Assembly: GCF_021129215.1 (NCBI RefSeq)
Contig: NZ_JAJOLP010000001.1
Location: forward strand, 3,844,001 to 3,908,000
Source of the DNA: Agromyces sp. S2-1-8
GTDB taxonomy: Bacteria > Actinomycetota > Actinomycetes > Actinomycetales > Microbacteriaceae
DNA length: 64,000 bases
Direction: 5' to 3'
A model generated the notes under the pieces. The model worked only from the letters and a program-made list of their open reading frames with translations. It had not been told where the DNA came from and did no database searches. Positions 34,283 to 42,612 of the stretch are shown one piece after another. The translations under genes were made by a program, and so were the position numbers. Within the stretch, counting starts at the first letter, position 1. The number at the start of each line of letters is the position of its first letter.

Positions 34283-34296
34283 GGGACCGTTCCTCG
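34283..34296 (+). promoter_or_regulatory. Possible weak DevR-type site before the DUF1003 gene
   Basis: GGGACCGTTCCTCG has a good left half and poor right half. Its centre is 40.5 bp from the ATG at 34330, close to the spacing of the stronger boxes. Position, more than sequence, supports it. Confidence 0.3.
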
Positions 34297-34329
34297 CCGC
34301 GGGCGGTGCGGCGTGCTTTGATTCGGCTC

Positions 34330-34806
34330 ATGGACGACATCGAGGGTGGCGGCCCCGCTCGGGCCGAACGCCCGCTCACGAACTGGCACGAAGAGAACGC
34401 CCGAGGGCTGTCGCGCGGGCAGCGGTCGGCCGACCTCCTCCGCAACGGCATGGGAAGCTGGCCGTTCGTCGCCGGCTTCCTGGCGTTCATGGGGGTGTGG
34501 GCGCTGCTCAACATCACGGCAGCGGCCTGGGATCCGTACCCCTACATCCTGCTCAACCTCTTCCTCAGCATGCTCGCCGGCCTGCAGGGCGCGATCCTGC
34601 TCATCGCCGCGAAACGGCAGGACGCCGTGGCGGCCGCGCTCGCCCAGCACGACTACGAGACCAATCTCGCCGCGAAGACCGAGATCGAGGAGCTCATGGC
34701 CCTCAACCGCACCCAGCTCGCGCTGATCGAGGAACTGCGCGAGCTCTCGCAGGAGCGCGTGGTGCCGGCGTCCCCCCGCCGTCGTCTCCGCCGGTCGCGC
34801 GGCTGA
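34330..34806 (+). CDS. DUF1003 family membrane protein
   Basis: A 158-residue protein of the DUF1003 family. Two hydrophobic helices (WPFVAGFLAFMGVWALLNI and YILLNLFLSMLAGLQGAILLIA) flank WDPYPYILLN, the family hallmark. They are followed by AKRQDAVAAALAQHDYETNLAAKTEIEELM and an Arg-rich tail. The molecular role is not known. The ATG at 34330 lacks a ribosome site and follows TTGATT by 6 nt, so it may be leaderless. It lies in the DevRS island next to two boxes. Confidence 0.88.
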   Translation: MDDIEGGGPARAERPLTNWHEENARGLSRGQRSADLLRNGMGSWPFVAGFLAFMGVWALLNITAAAWDPYPYILLNLFLSMLAGLQGAILLIAAKRQDAVAAALAQHDYETNLAAKTEIEELMALNRTQLALIEELRELSQERVVPASPRRRLRRSRG

Positions 34807-34812
34807 TCCCGC

Positions 34813-34826
34813 GGGACCAAGGTCCC
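34813..34826 (+). promoter_or_regulatory. DevR/DosR-type box D, upstream of a small membrane protein gene
   Basis: GGGACCAAGGTCCC is a perfect 14-bp palindrome except at the two central bases and the best match to the DosR core in the window. Its centre is 42.5 bp from the ATG at 34862. Confidence 0.8.
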
Positions 34827-34861
34827 CGCGGTCGCCGGTCGGGCCGCCGCACGCTGGGCTC

Positions 34862-35347
34862 ATGGAAGACCACCCTCGGATCCGTCTCGCTCTGGTGTGG
34901 ACGCAGGTGTTCGTCGCCGTGACCGCGGTCGCGGGCGGCGTCGCCCTCGCGATCGGTTCGCTCTCCACCGAGCTCATGACGTTGTTGAGCCCACCCGCCG
35001 AGTACCTCGCCGGCTCGCCCTTCGGCAGCTATCTCGTCCCCGGTCTGATCCTCGCCGTCGTCCTGGGCGGCGTTCACGTCGCCGCATTCGTCGCCGTGGT
35101 GCGGCTCAGCGGCTCGGCGCTCGTGCTGTCGGCCGCCGCAGGCTACGCGACGCTCATCTGGATCTTCGTGCAGATGATGTTCATCCCGTTCAGCCCGTTG
35201 CAGCTCCTGTATTTCGCGGTCGGTTCGTTCGAGCTCGGCTTGGTGATGCTCCTGCTCGGCCTCCTCCCCACCCGTGGGACCCTCCATCGCGCGGCGGATG
35301 CCCGGGCGGACCGCGGACTCGGAGGGTCGGCCGCGTTCGAGCGGTAG
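34862..35347 (+). CDS. Small four-helix membrane protein of the DevRS island
   Basis: A 161-residue protein without a family I recognise. Four hydrophobic segments are seen: about 10-32, 55-77, 83-102 and 105-130. The first loop contains SLSTELMTLLSPPAEYLAGSP, and the tail is charged and cytoplasmic. There is no ribosome site before the ATG, which is placed 42.5 bp from the centre of box D. The context makes it a probable hypoxia-induced membrane protein; nothing shows its function. Confidence 0.8.
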   Translation: MEDHPRIRLALVWTQVFVAVTAVAGGVALAIGSLSTELMTLLSPPAEYLAGSPFGSYLVPGLILAVVLGGVHVAAFVAVVRLSGSALVLSAAAGYATLIWIFVQMMFIPFSPLQLLYFAVGSFELGLVMLLLGLLPTRGTLHRAADARADRGLGGSAAFER

Positions 35348-35468
35348 GAACCGCGGGTCCGGCGTGTCGCCGCGACGATGCGGCGTTCTCCCAGCCGCAT
35401 GCATTCGTATTGGTATCGGCGCCGGCGCACGGCACCGCCCCCGACGTCCCCATCGAGAGAGGCCCCGC

Positions 35469-36176
35469 GTGAGCGCGACCCCGCCCGTTCCCCCGAAGGC
35501 GAAGCAGCAGGCACAGCGACAGAGCGCGAAGCAGCAGCGCGCGGCCGAGCGGCAACGGCAGCTCGAGGAGTTCAAGAAGCGCGAGGCGCGCTCGAAGCGC
35601 AACCGCCGCATCCTCACCTGGGCGGGCGTCGCCGTCGGCGTCGCCGCGGTCGCGCTGCTCATCACCGCGATCGTGGTCGCCCCGAAGGACACGTCGCCCG
35701 CGGCGGGCGGTGAGGGCGGCTCCGGCACGGGCGCGATCGAAGGCGTGCAGACCTTCTCGTACCAGGGCGGAGGGCACGTCGAGGGCGAGGTCGACTACGC
35801 CGAGACGCCGCCGGCGGGCGGCGACCACAACGCGGTGTGGCTCAACTGCGGCGTGTACGGCCAGCCGGTGCCGAACGAGAACGCCGTGCACTCGCTCGAG
35901 CACGGCGCCGTGTGGGTGACGGTCGACCCCGACCTGCCGGCCGACGAGCTCGGCAAGCTCACCGCCGAACTTCCGACGTCGTACGTCGTGCTGTCGCCGT
36001 ACGACGGCCTGCCCTCCCCCATCGTGCTCAGCGCCTGGAACGCGCAGCTGCAGGTCGACGACGCCGCCGACCCGCGCATCGCGCAGTTCATCGAGCAGTA
36101 CTGGCAGAGCTCGGCGGCCCCCGAACCGGGCGCTCCCTGCTCGGGCGCCTACGACGCGCCCGGCAAGCTGTCGTGA
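35469..36176 (+). CDS. DUF3105 family membrane-anchored protein
   Basis: A 235-residue protein. A Lys/Gln/Arg-rich cytoplasmic N-terminus of about 50 residues precedes one helix (ILTWAGVAVGVAAVALLITAIVV). An extracellular DUF3105 domain follows with AGGDHNAVWLNCGVYGQPV and HSLEHGAVWVT, whose conserved His and Cys suggest metal or redox chemistry. The GTG at 35469 follows GAGAGG. It overlaps the DUF305 gene by 4 bp (GTGA); the pair is common in actinobacteria. The function is not established. Confidence 0.9.
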   Translation: MSATPPVPPKAKQQAQRQSAKQQRAAERQRQLEEFKKREARSKRNRRILTWAGVAVGVAAVALLITAIVVAPKDTSPAAGGEGGSGTGAIEGVQTFSYQGGGHVEGEVDYAETPPAGGDHNAVWLNCGVYGQPVPNENAVHSLEHGAVWVTVDPDLPADELGKLTAELPTSYVVLSPYDGLPSPIVLSAWNAQLQVDDAADPRIAQFIEQYWQSSAAPEPGAPCSGAYDAPGKLS

Positions 36177-36901
36177 GCGCGCCGGCCGACGCTCCCGCCG
36201 GCGCGGTCGAGTCGGCCGACGCCTTTCCCTCGGCCGACCGTGCCGGGCTCGACGGCGAGCGACGCGGCAGCCGGATCGCGGCGGTGGTCGCGGCATCCGT
36301 CGCCGTCGTGGTGGTCGCGATCGCCGCGTTCTCGATCGGGCGGCTCTCGGCCCTCGGCGACCCGACGCCGACCGGCACGAGCGCCGAAGCCGGCTTCGCG
36401 CGCGACATGCAGGTGCACCACCAGCAGGGCGTCGAGCTCGCGATGATCGTTCGCGACGCGACCGACGACGACGAGGTGCGCCTGCTCGCGTACGACATGG
36501 CGACGACGCAGGCGCAGCAGGCCGGCCAGATGTACGGCTGGCTGAGCGCATGGGGCCTCCCGCAGGCGGGCGACGAGCCGTCGATGACGTGGATGACGCG
36601 TGCCGCGCCCGGCGGCGTGCACGACAGGCACTCGGCCGGGGTGGACCACGAGCCGGGCGCGCCGATGCCCGGCCTCGCGACGAGCGAGCAGGTGGCCGAA
36701 CTCCGTACGCTGTCCGGCGCGGCGGCGGAGCGGCGGTTCCTCGAACTCATGATCGCGCACCATCAGGGCGCCGTCGAGATGGCCGACGCGCTGCTCGAGC
36801 GATCGTCGAACGAGGCGGCGACCGCACTCGCGCGCTCGATCGTCACGAGCCAGACGAGCGAGATCGAACTCATGCAGCAGATGCTCGCCGACCGCTCCTG
36901 A
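36173..36901 (+). CDS. DUF305 family membrane-anchored protein
   Basis: A 242-residue protein with one N-terminal helix (IAAVVAASVAVVVVAIAAFSIG) and an extracellular DUF305 domain of the ferritin-like type. It shows FARDMQVHHQQGVELAM in the first half and FLELMIAHHQGAVEMADALL in the second, the paired HHQ motifs of the family. DUF305 proteins are often linked to copper or other metals. The GTG start at 36173 overlaps the DUF3105 stop, so the two are coupled. The gene ends just before the convergent MFS gene. Confidence 0.92.
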   Translation: MSAPADAPAGAVESADAFPSADRAGLDGERRGSRIAAVVAASVAVVVVAIAAFSIGRLSALGDPTPTGTSAEAGFARDMQVHHQQGVELAMIVRDATDDDEVRLLAYDMATTQAQQAGQMYGWLSAWGLPQAGDEPSMTWMTRAAPGGVHDRHSAGVDHEPGAPMPGLATSEQVAELRTLSGAAAERRFLELMIAHHQGAVEMADALLERSSNEAATALARSIVTSQTSEIELMQQMLADRS

Positions 36902-36904
36902 CCC

Positions 36905-38461
36905 TCAACCCGCTCGCGTCGCGCGGCGCTTCGCCGAACCCTTCGGCGGGAACAGGGTCTCGGACTGCTCGAGCGACATGCCGTTCGTCTCGGGCACCTT
37001 CGCGAGCACGAAGAAGAACGAGAGCGCGGCGAACGTCGCGTACATGCCGTAGGTGAACACGAGCGAGTAGTCGCTCAGCACGGGGAACGTGACCGTCACG
37101 AGGAAGTTCGCGATCCACTGCGCGGCCGCGGCCAGCCCGAGGGCGCGCGCCCGGATGCTGTTCGGGAAGATCTCGCCGAGCAGCACCCACACGAGCGGAC
37201 CCCACGAGAACCCGAAGGCGACGACGAACACGTTCGCCGCGACGAGCGCCGTCGGACCCCACCCGCCCGGCAGCGACAACGCCCCGTCGACCGTCACGGC
37301 GTTGCCGAACGCGACGGCCATGACTGCGAGCGCGACCGTCATGCCGACCGAGCCGACGAGCAGCAGCGGCCGCCGCCCCACCCGGTCGACGAGCGCGATC
37401 GCCACGAACGTGACGGCGATGTTCGTCACCGAGGTGAGCACGCTGATCAGCAGCGAGTTCGACTCGTCGAAGCCGACGGCGCTCCACAGCGTCGTCGAGT
37501 AGTAGAAGATCACGTTGATGCCGACGAACTGCTGGAACACCGACAGCAGGATGCCGATCCACACGATCGGCCGGAGCCCGAGCACTGGGCCGCGGAGCGC
37601 GCCCTTGCGGGTCGAGAGCTTGTCGTTCGCGATCGAGTCGTGGATCTCGCGAACCGACCGGTCGATCTCATCGGCGGGCTGGATCTGCGCGAGCACGCCG
37701 CGCGCGACCTCCTCCTTGCCCTGCTTCACCAGGAACCGGGGCGACTCGGGCAATCGCAGCGCGAGCAGTCCGTAGACGACCGACGGCACGATGCACGCGA
37801 GGAACATCCAGCGCCACGCCTCGAGCCCGAACCAGAACGGCTCGCTCGCTCCGCCCGCGGCGGTCGCGAAGAGCGCGTCCGACAGCAGCGCCGCGAAGAT
37901 GCCGAAGACGATCGCGAGCTGCTGCAGGGAGGCGAGCCGCCCGCGCACCTTGCGCGGCGAGATCTCGGCGATGTAGGCGGGCGCCACGACCGAGGCGATG
38001 CCGATGCCGACACCGCCGATGATCCGCCAGATCGTGAGGTCCCAGCCCGAGAACGCGAAGCCCGAGCCGATCGACGAGATGAAGAACAGCGCCGCCCCGA
38101 GCAGCATCACGGGGATACGGCCGAACCGGTCGGCGAGCCGACCGGCGAGCTCCGACCCGAGCGCGCAGCCGAGCAGCGCGCTCGCGATCGCGAAGCCGGT
38201 CGCCGCCGCCGAGAGCCCGAACTGCTGCTCGATCGCGTCCACCGCGCCGTTGACGACCGACGAGTCGAATCCGAAGAGGAACCCGCCGACGGCTCCCGAC
38301 GCCGCGAGTGCGACGACCCTGCGGTTCAGGGCCCGTGCGGTCGGAGAGGTCGCGGTCGCCGACCCCGTCGCGGTGCTCGCCGCGGCATCCATGCCCGTGC
38401 TCTCGGCCCCGGTCGGCTGGCGCCCTCCGGTGCCCGAATTCTGCTCCGCCCGATCGTCCAT
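36905..38461 (-). CDS. MFS sugar porter
   Basis: A 518-residue sugar/proton symporter-type MFS protein with 12 helices. Family signatures are GFDSSVVNGAV in helix 1, GRLADRFGRIP, ISPRKVRGRLASLQQL, LPESPRFLVKQGK before the central loop and VDRVGRRPLLL. The N-terminal 45 residues are Thr/Ala/Ser-rich and cytoplasmic. GGGGGAGATC precedes the ATG. Gene ends with the DUF305 gene are only a few bases apart. The substrate, probably a hexose, pentose or inositol, is not visible. Confidence 0.93.
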   Translation of the reverse strand: MDDRAEQNSGTGGRQPTGAESTGMDAAASTATGSATATSPTARALNRRVVALAASGAVGGFLFGFDSSVVNGAVDAIEQQFGLSAAATGFAIASALLGCALGSELAGRLADRFGRIPVMLLGAALFFISSIGSGFAFSGWDLTIWRIIGGVGIGIASVVAPAYIAEISPRKVRGRLASLQQLAIVFGIFAALLSDALFATAAGGASEPFWFGLEAWRWMFLACIVPSVVYGLLALRLPESPRFLVKQGKEEVARGVLAQIQPADEIDRSVREIHDSIANDKLSTRKGALRGPVLGLRPIVWIGILLSVFQQFVGINVIFYYSTTLWSAVGFDESNSLLISVLTSVTNIAVTFVAIALVDRVGRRPLLLVGSVGMTVALAVMAVAFGNAVTVDGALSLPGGWGPTALVAANVFVVAFGFSWGPLVWVLLGEIFPNSIRARALGLAAAAQWIANFLVTVTFPVLSDYSLVFTYGMYATFAALSFFFVLAKVPETNGMSLEQSETLFPPKGSAKRRATRAG

Positions 38462-38529
38462 GATCTCCCCCTCGGCGTCGTGCGACCACGCTACTGCGCG
38501 GGTCGACCGACGGTCGAGAGGCGGTGAGG

Positions 38530-40470
38530 TCAGTCGGCGGCCTCGCCGACCTGCACCGGCCGCTCCTCCTGCTGCCGGTAGAGCGATGCGTAGACGCCGC
38601 CCGCCTCGACGAGCTCGGCGTGCGTCCCGCGTTCGACGACGCGGCCCGCGACGACGACGAAGATGACGTCGGCGGCGACCACGGTCGAGAGCCGGTGCGC
38701 GATCGCGATCGTCGTGCGGCCGCGCGCGGCATCGTCGAGCGCCTGCTGCACGACCCGCTCGGAGATCGTGTCGAGCGCGCTCGTCGCCTCGTCGAGCACG
38801 AGCACCGCCGGGTCCTTCAGCAGCACCCGCGCGATGGCGATGCGCTGCTTCTCGCCGCCCGAGAGCCGGTACCCCCGCTCGCCGACGACGGTGTCGTACC
38901 CCTCGGGGAAGGAGGCGATCGTCTCGTGGATGTTGGCGGCCCGGGCCGCGGCCTCGAGCTCGGCGTCCGAGGCATCGGGGTTCGCGTACCGCAGGTTGTC
39001 GGCGATGGAGGCGTGGAAGAGGTAGGTCTCCTGGCTGACGATGCCGATGTGCGACATCAGGGAGTCGCGGCGGAGGTCGCGCACGTCGACGCCCGCGAAC
39101 CGCACCGCACCGCTCGTCGCCTCGTAGAGCCGTGGCACGAGGTACGACACCGTCGTCTTGCCGGCGCCGCTCGGCCCGACGAACGCCGCGAACTGGCCCG
39201 GCTCGATCGTGAAGCTCACTCCGTCGAGCGTGGGACGGGGCTCGTCGCCCTCCGTGCGCACGGCATCGGGGTAGTGGAACGAGACGTCGTCGAACTCGAC
39301 CCGGCCGAGCGCCCCGTCGGTCGGCACGTCGCGCGCATCGGGCGCGTCGGTGATCGCCGGTCGCAGGTCGAGGTACTCGAAGATGCGGGCGAAAAGTGCG
39401 CTCGAGGTCTGCAGGTCGAGCGCGACGCGCATGAGCCCCATGAGCGGGAACAGGAGGCGAGCCTGCACCGTCGTGAAGGCGACGATCGTGCCCGCGGTGA
39501 CGTCGGTGTTGCCGCCCGCGATGAGCCAGCCCGAGACGAGGTAGACGATCGCGGGGATCGACGACATGAAGATGTTCACCATCGCGAAGAACCACTGGCC
39601 GGTCATCTGCTGCCTGACCTGCAGGCCGATCTGGTTGCGGTTCTCGTCGGAGTACCGCTCGATCTCGCTCTGCTGGCGGCTGAAGCTCTTCGACAGCAGG
39701 ATGCCCGAGACCGAGAGCGTCTCCTGCGTGATCGCCGTCATCTCCGACAGCGACTCCTGCGTCCGCCCGGCCAGCCGCGCCCGCACCTGGCCGACCCGCC
39801 GCTGCGCGATGACCATGAACGGCATGAGCACGAGGGCGACCACCGTGAGCTGCCAGTTGAGCAGCAGCATCGCGACGAACGCGCTGATCACGGTGACCGT
39901 GTTGCCGAGCACGCTCGACACCGTGTTCGTCAGCACGCCGGCGACGCCGCCGACGTCGTTCTGCAGGCGCGACTGGATGATGCCCGTCTTCGTGCGGGTG
40001 AAGAAGCTCAGCTCCATCGCCTGCAGGTGGCTGAACAGCCGCACCCGCAGCGCGCCCATGACCTTGTTGCCGATGGTCGAGGTGAGCCAGGTCTGCCAGA
40101 CGCCGAGCAGGGCGGCGACGACGAAGACCGCGATCATGGCGAGCACGAGGGTCGTCAGCACGGGCAGGTTCGGCGGGGATGCCTCGCCGCCGGCGCCCGT
40201 CGGGAAGAGGCCGTCGTCGAAGGCCCGCTGGGTGAGCAGCGGCGGGATGACGCTGAGCGCGGCGCCGATGAGCACGAGTACGACCGTCGTCACGAGGGCC
40301 GCCTTGTGCGGGGCGAACAGTTCGGAGATGCGGCGCAGGAGGTGCGGGATCTTCGGAGCGTCGGCGTTCTCGGCCCGCTGGGCCGCCTCGTCGGCCGAGG
40401 CGATGCGCGTGCGCGCCTTGCCGTAGCGGCCGACCTGCGCGCCGCCGCCTCCCCCGCCGTGCATGCTCAT
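38530..40470 (-). CDS. ABC exporter, fused membrane and ATPase domains
   Basis: A 646-residue half-transporter that works as a dimer. A glycine-rich N-terminus precedes six helices (about 60-340) and a nucleotide-binding domain from about 390: Walker A GPSGAGKTT, signature LSGGEKQR, Walker B VLVLDEATSALD and switch HR in IAHRLST. The domain order is that of MsbA/LmrA-type lipid or drug exporters. The first ATG at 40470 is used; the next, two codons on, is equally possible. It is a single gene; the cargo is unknown. Confidence 0.93.
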   Translation of the reverse strand: MSMHGGGGGGAQVGRYGKARTRIASADEAAQRAENADAPKIPHLLRRISELFAPHKAALVTTVVLVLIGAALSVIPPLLTQRAFDDGLFPTGAGGEASPPNLPVLTTLVLAMIAVFVVAALLGVWQTWLTSTIGNKVMGALRVRLFSHLQAMELSFFTRTKTGIIQSRLQNDVGGVAGVLTNTVSSVLGNTVTVISAFVAMLLLNWQLTVVALVLMPFMVIAQRRVGQVRARLAGRTQESLSEMTAITQETLSVSGILLSKSFSRQQSEIERYSDENRNQIGLQVRQQMTGQWFFAMVNIFMSSIPAIVYLVSGWLIAGGNTDVTAGTIVAFTTVQARLLFPLMGLMRVALDLQTSSALFARIFEYLDLRPAITDAPDARDVPTDGALGRVEFDDVSFHYPDAVRTEGDEPRPTLDGVSFTIEPGQFAAFVGPSGAGKTTVSYLVPRLYEATSGAVRFAGVDVRDLRRDSLMSHIGIVSQETYLFHASIADNLRYANPDASDAELEAAARAANIHETIASFPEGYDTVVGERGYRLSGGEKQRIAIARVLLKDPAVLVLDEATSALDTISERVVQQALDDAARGRTTIAIAHRLSTVVAADVIFVVVAGRVVERGTHAELVEAGGVYASLYRQQEERPVQVGEAAD

Positions 40471-40543
40471 GGGTTCACCCTACGGCGGCGCGCCGACGAG
40501 CCCGCGGGCGTTCGCCCCGGGCGCATCGGGTACTGCGCGCCGG

Positions 40544-41536
40544 TCAGCCCTTCGTCGAGCCGGCGAGCAGGCCGCGAACGAAGTACCGCTGCAGGCTGAA
40601 GAAGACGATCAACGGGACGATGAGCGAGATGAACGCGGCCGCGGTCAGCCGCTGCCACGTCTGTCCGCGCTGGCCCGCGAGTTCTGCGAGGCGCTGCGTG
40701 AGCGGCGCGACGTCGGCGGTGCCGCCCGAGAACACGAGGGCGACGAGCAGGTCGTTCCACACCCAGAGGAACTCGAAGATCGCGAACGAGGCGAGGATCG
40801 GCACCGAGAGCGGCACGACGATGCGCATGAAGATCTGCCCGTGCGTCGCCCCGTCGACGCGCGCCGCCTCCATGAGCTCACGCGGAATCTCGGAGATGAA
40901 GTTGTGCAGCAGGAAGATCGCGAGCGGCAGGCCGAAGATCACGTGGGCGATCCAGACCTGCACGTACGTCTCGTCGGGGATGATCGGCACGAGGCCGTGG
41001 ACCCATTCCTGCGCCGGCTTGAGGGTCGACGTGAAGATCTGCAGCAGCGGGATGAGCGCCATCTGCAGCGGCACGATCTGCAGCGCGAAGATGCCGATGA
41101 ACACCCAGTCGACGAAGGGGAACTTGATCCACGCGAGCGCGTAGGCCGCCATGGCCGCGAGCACCGTGCAGAACACGACGACGGGGATGGTGATCGCGAG
41201 GGAGTTCACGAAGTACGACCCGAGCTGCGGTGCGCTGGACGACGCCGAGAGCAGCACCTCGCTGTAGTTGTCGAGGGTCCAGCCCCAGTTCTGGAAGACC
41301 GTCCACCAACCGGTGGTGTTGATGAGCTCGGCCGGCCGGAACGAGGAGATGAGCAGCCCGAAGGTCGGGAGCGTCCACAACACGGCGATGAGCAGCGCGA
41401 AGACCGTCGCCGGGCGCGAGGTCAGGCGCCGTTTGACCCTCATCGCCTTGGTGCCGTCGAGGTTGTAGCCGCGACGCGCGGCCGCGTCGAGCTCTTTCAC
41501 GATCGCCTTGTCGGTCGAGCCGGTGGCCTGGCTCAT
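40544..41536 (-). CDS. Sugar ABC transporter permease, MalG type
   Basis: Membrane subunit of a CUT1 carbohydrate importer; 330 residues with six helices after a 40-residue cytoplasmic N-terminus. The EAA loop, which docks the ATPase, reads LMEAARVDGATHGQIFMRIVVPLSVP. The start overlaps the MalF-type gene by 4 bp (ATGA). No ATPase gene is in this cluster, so a shared MsiK-like ATPase encoded elsewhere is likely, as is usual in actinobacteria. Alpha-glucosides are possible substrates by resemblance to Agl systems; this is inference. Confidence 0.93.
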   Translation of the reverse strand: MSQATGSTDKAIVKELDAAARRGYNLDGTKAMRVKRRLTSRPATVFALLIAVLWTLPTFGLLISSFRPAELINTTGWWTVFQNWGWTLDNYSEVLLSASSSAPQLGSYFVNSLAITIPVVVFCTVLAAMAAYALAWIKFPFVDWVFIGIFALQIVPLQMALIPLLQIFTSTLKPAQEWVHGLVPIIPDETYVQVWIAHVIFGLPLAIFLLHNFISEIPRELMEAARVDGATHGQIFMRIVVPLSVPILASFAIFEFLWVWNDLLVALVFSGGTADVAPLTQRLAELAGQRGQTWQRLTAAAFISLIVPLIVFFSLQRYFVRGLLAGSTKG

Positions 41537-42504
41537 CGGATCTCCCTCTGCTTGCGGAGCACGCGGATGTTGTAGACCACGATCGGCACGACGAGCAGGA
41601 ACAGCACGAGCGCGAGCGCGGCGCCGCGCCCCGCCTCGGCGGCTCGGAAGGCCTGCGTGTACATCTCGTTGGCGATCACGCTCGTGTTGAAGTTGCCGCC
41701 GGTCATGACGCGCACGATGTCGAACACCTTGAGCGTCGCGATCGTGATCGTCGTGACGACGACGACCAGACCGCCTCGGATGCCGGGCAGCGTCACGTTG
41801 CGGAACCGCTGCCAGTTCGTCGCGCCGTCGAGCTCGGCGGCCTCGAGCTGCTCGGACGGGATGCCCTTGATCGACGCGGAGAGCACGACGACGGCGAACC
41901 CGACCTGCACCCAGATCATCACGACGATGAGCAGCAGGGTGTTGATGAACGGCTCCTGCAGCCAGAGCACGGGCTCGCCGCCGAACCAGACCACGATCTG
42001 GTTGAGCAGGCCGATCTGGGGGCGGCTCGCCGGGCGGTACTCGTAGATGAACTTCCAGATGATGCCGGCCCCGACGAACGAGATCGCGACGGGCATGAAG
42101 ACGAGCGACTTGTAGATGCGTTCACCGCGCGAGCGGTCGATGAACACCGCGTACGCGAGCCCGATGCCGGTCGAGATCGTCGGCACGAGCACGACCCAGA
42201 GGATGGTGTTGCCGAGCGTCAGCAGCGCCTCGGGCTGGGTGAACATCCAGACGTAGTTGTCGATTCCGACGAACTCGCCCGCCCGGTTGGTGAACGAGGT
42301 GAAGGCGGTGCGCACCGCCGGGTAGAGCAGCCCCACCGCCAGCAGGATGCAGGCGGGCGCGAGGAACAGCACGAGCTGGTACCACTCTCGGCCGCGCTTC
42401 GGCGCGCGGTCGATGAGGAACAGGATCAACCCGATCACGGCCGCGAAGATCGCGAGCCCGAGCAGGATCTGGAAGATCTTGCCGATGAGGTCGGCGGTGG
42501 TCAC
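41533..42504 (-). CDS. Sugar ABC transporter permease, MalF type
   Basis: Partner permease of the CUT1 importer, 323 residues with seven or eight helices; the first two precede the core (IFQILLGLAIFAAVIGLILFL). The EAA loop is LEAAELDGATNWQRFRNVTLPGI. The GTG at 42504 is chosen because GGAGG lies 8 nt upstream; a longer upstream frame crosses a hairpin and is unlikely. It is between the binding-protein gene (108 bp upstream, with a hairpin in the gap) and the coupled MalG-type gene. Confidence 0.92.
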   Translation of the reverse strand: MTTADLIGKIFQILLGLAIFAAVIGLILFLIDRAPKRGREWYQLVLFLAPACILLAVGLLYPAVRTAFTSFTNRAGEFVGIDNYVWMFTQPEALLTLGNTILWVVLVPTISTGIGLAYAVFIDRSRGERIYKSLVFMPVAISFVGAGIIWKFIYEYRPASRPQIGLLNQIVVWFGGEPVLWLQEPFINTLLLIVVMIWVQVGFAVVVLSASIKGIPSEQLEAAELDGATNWQRFRNVTLPGIRGGLVVVVTTITIATLKVFDIVRVMTGGNFNTSVIANEMYTQAFRAAEAGRGAALALVLFLLVVPIVVYNIRVLRKQREIR

Positions 42505-42574
42505 GTCGATGGCCTCCGATCGCAGGGGATACAGACGGGCCGGCGCACGGCGCGGCAGGGGTGGGGAGCGGGAA

Positions 42575-42607
42575 GCCTCGGGGCCGCGCGCGGCGCGGCC
42601 CCGAGGC
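42575..42607. repeat. Hairpin between the CUT1 binding-protein and permease genes
   Basis: GCCTCGGGGCCGCGC pairs exactly with GCGCGGCCCCGAGGC across a 3-nt loop, 5 bp after the binding-protein stop. Such intercistronic hairpins often leave the binding protein more abundant than the permeases by stopping RNA polymerase or 3' decay. Confidence 0.65.
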
Positions 42608-42612
42608 ATCCA

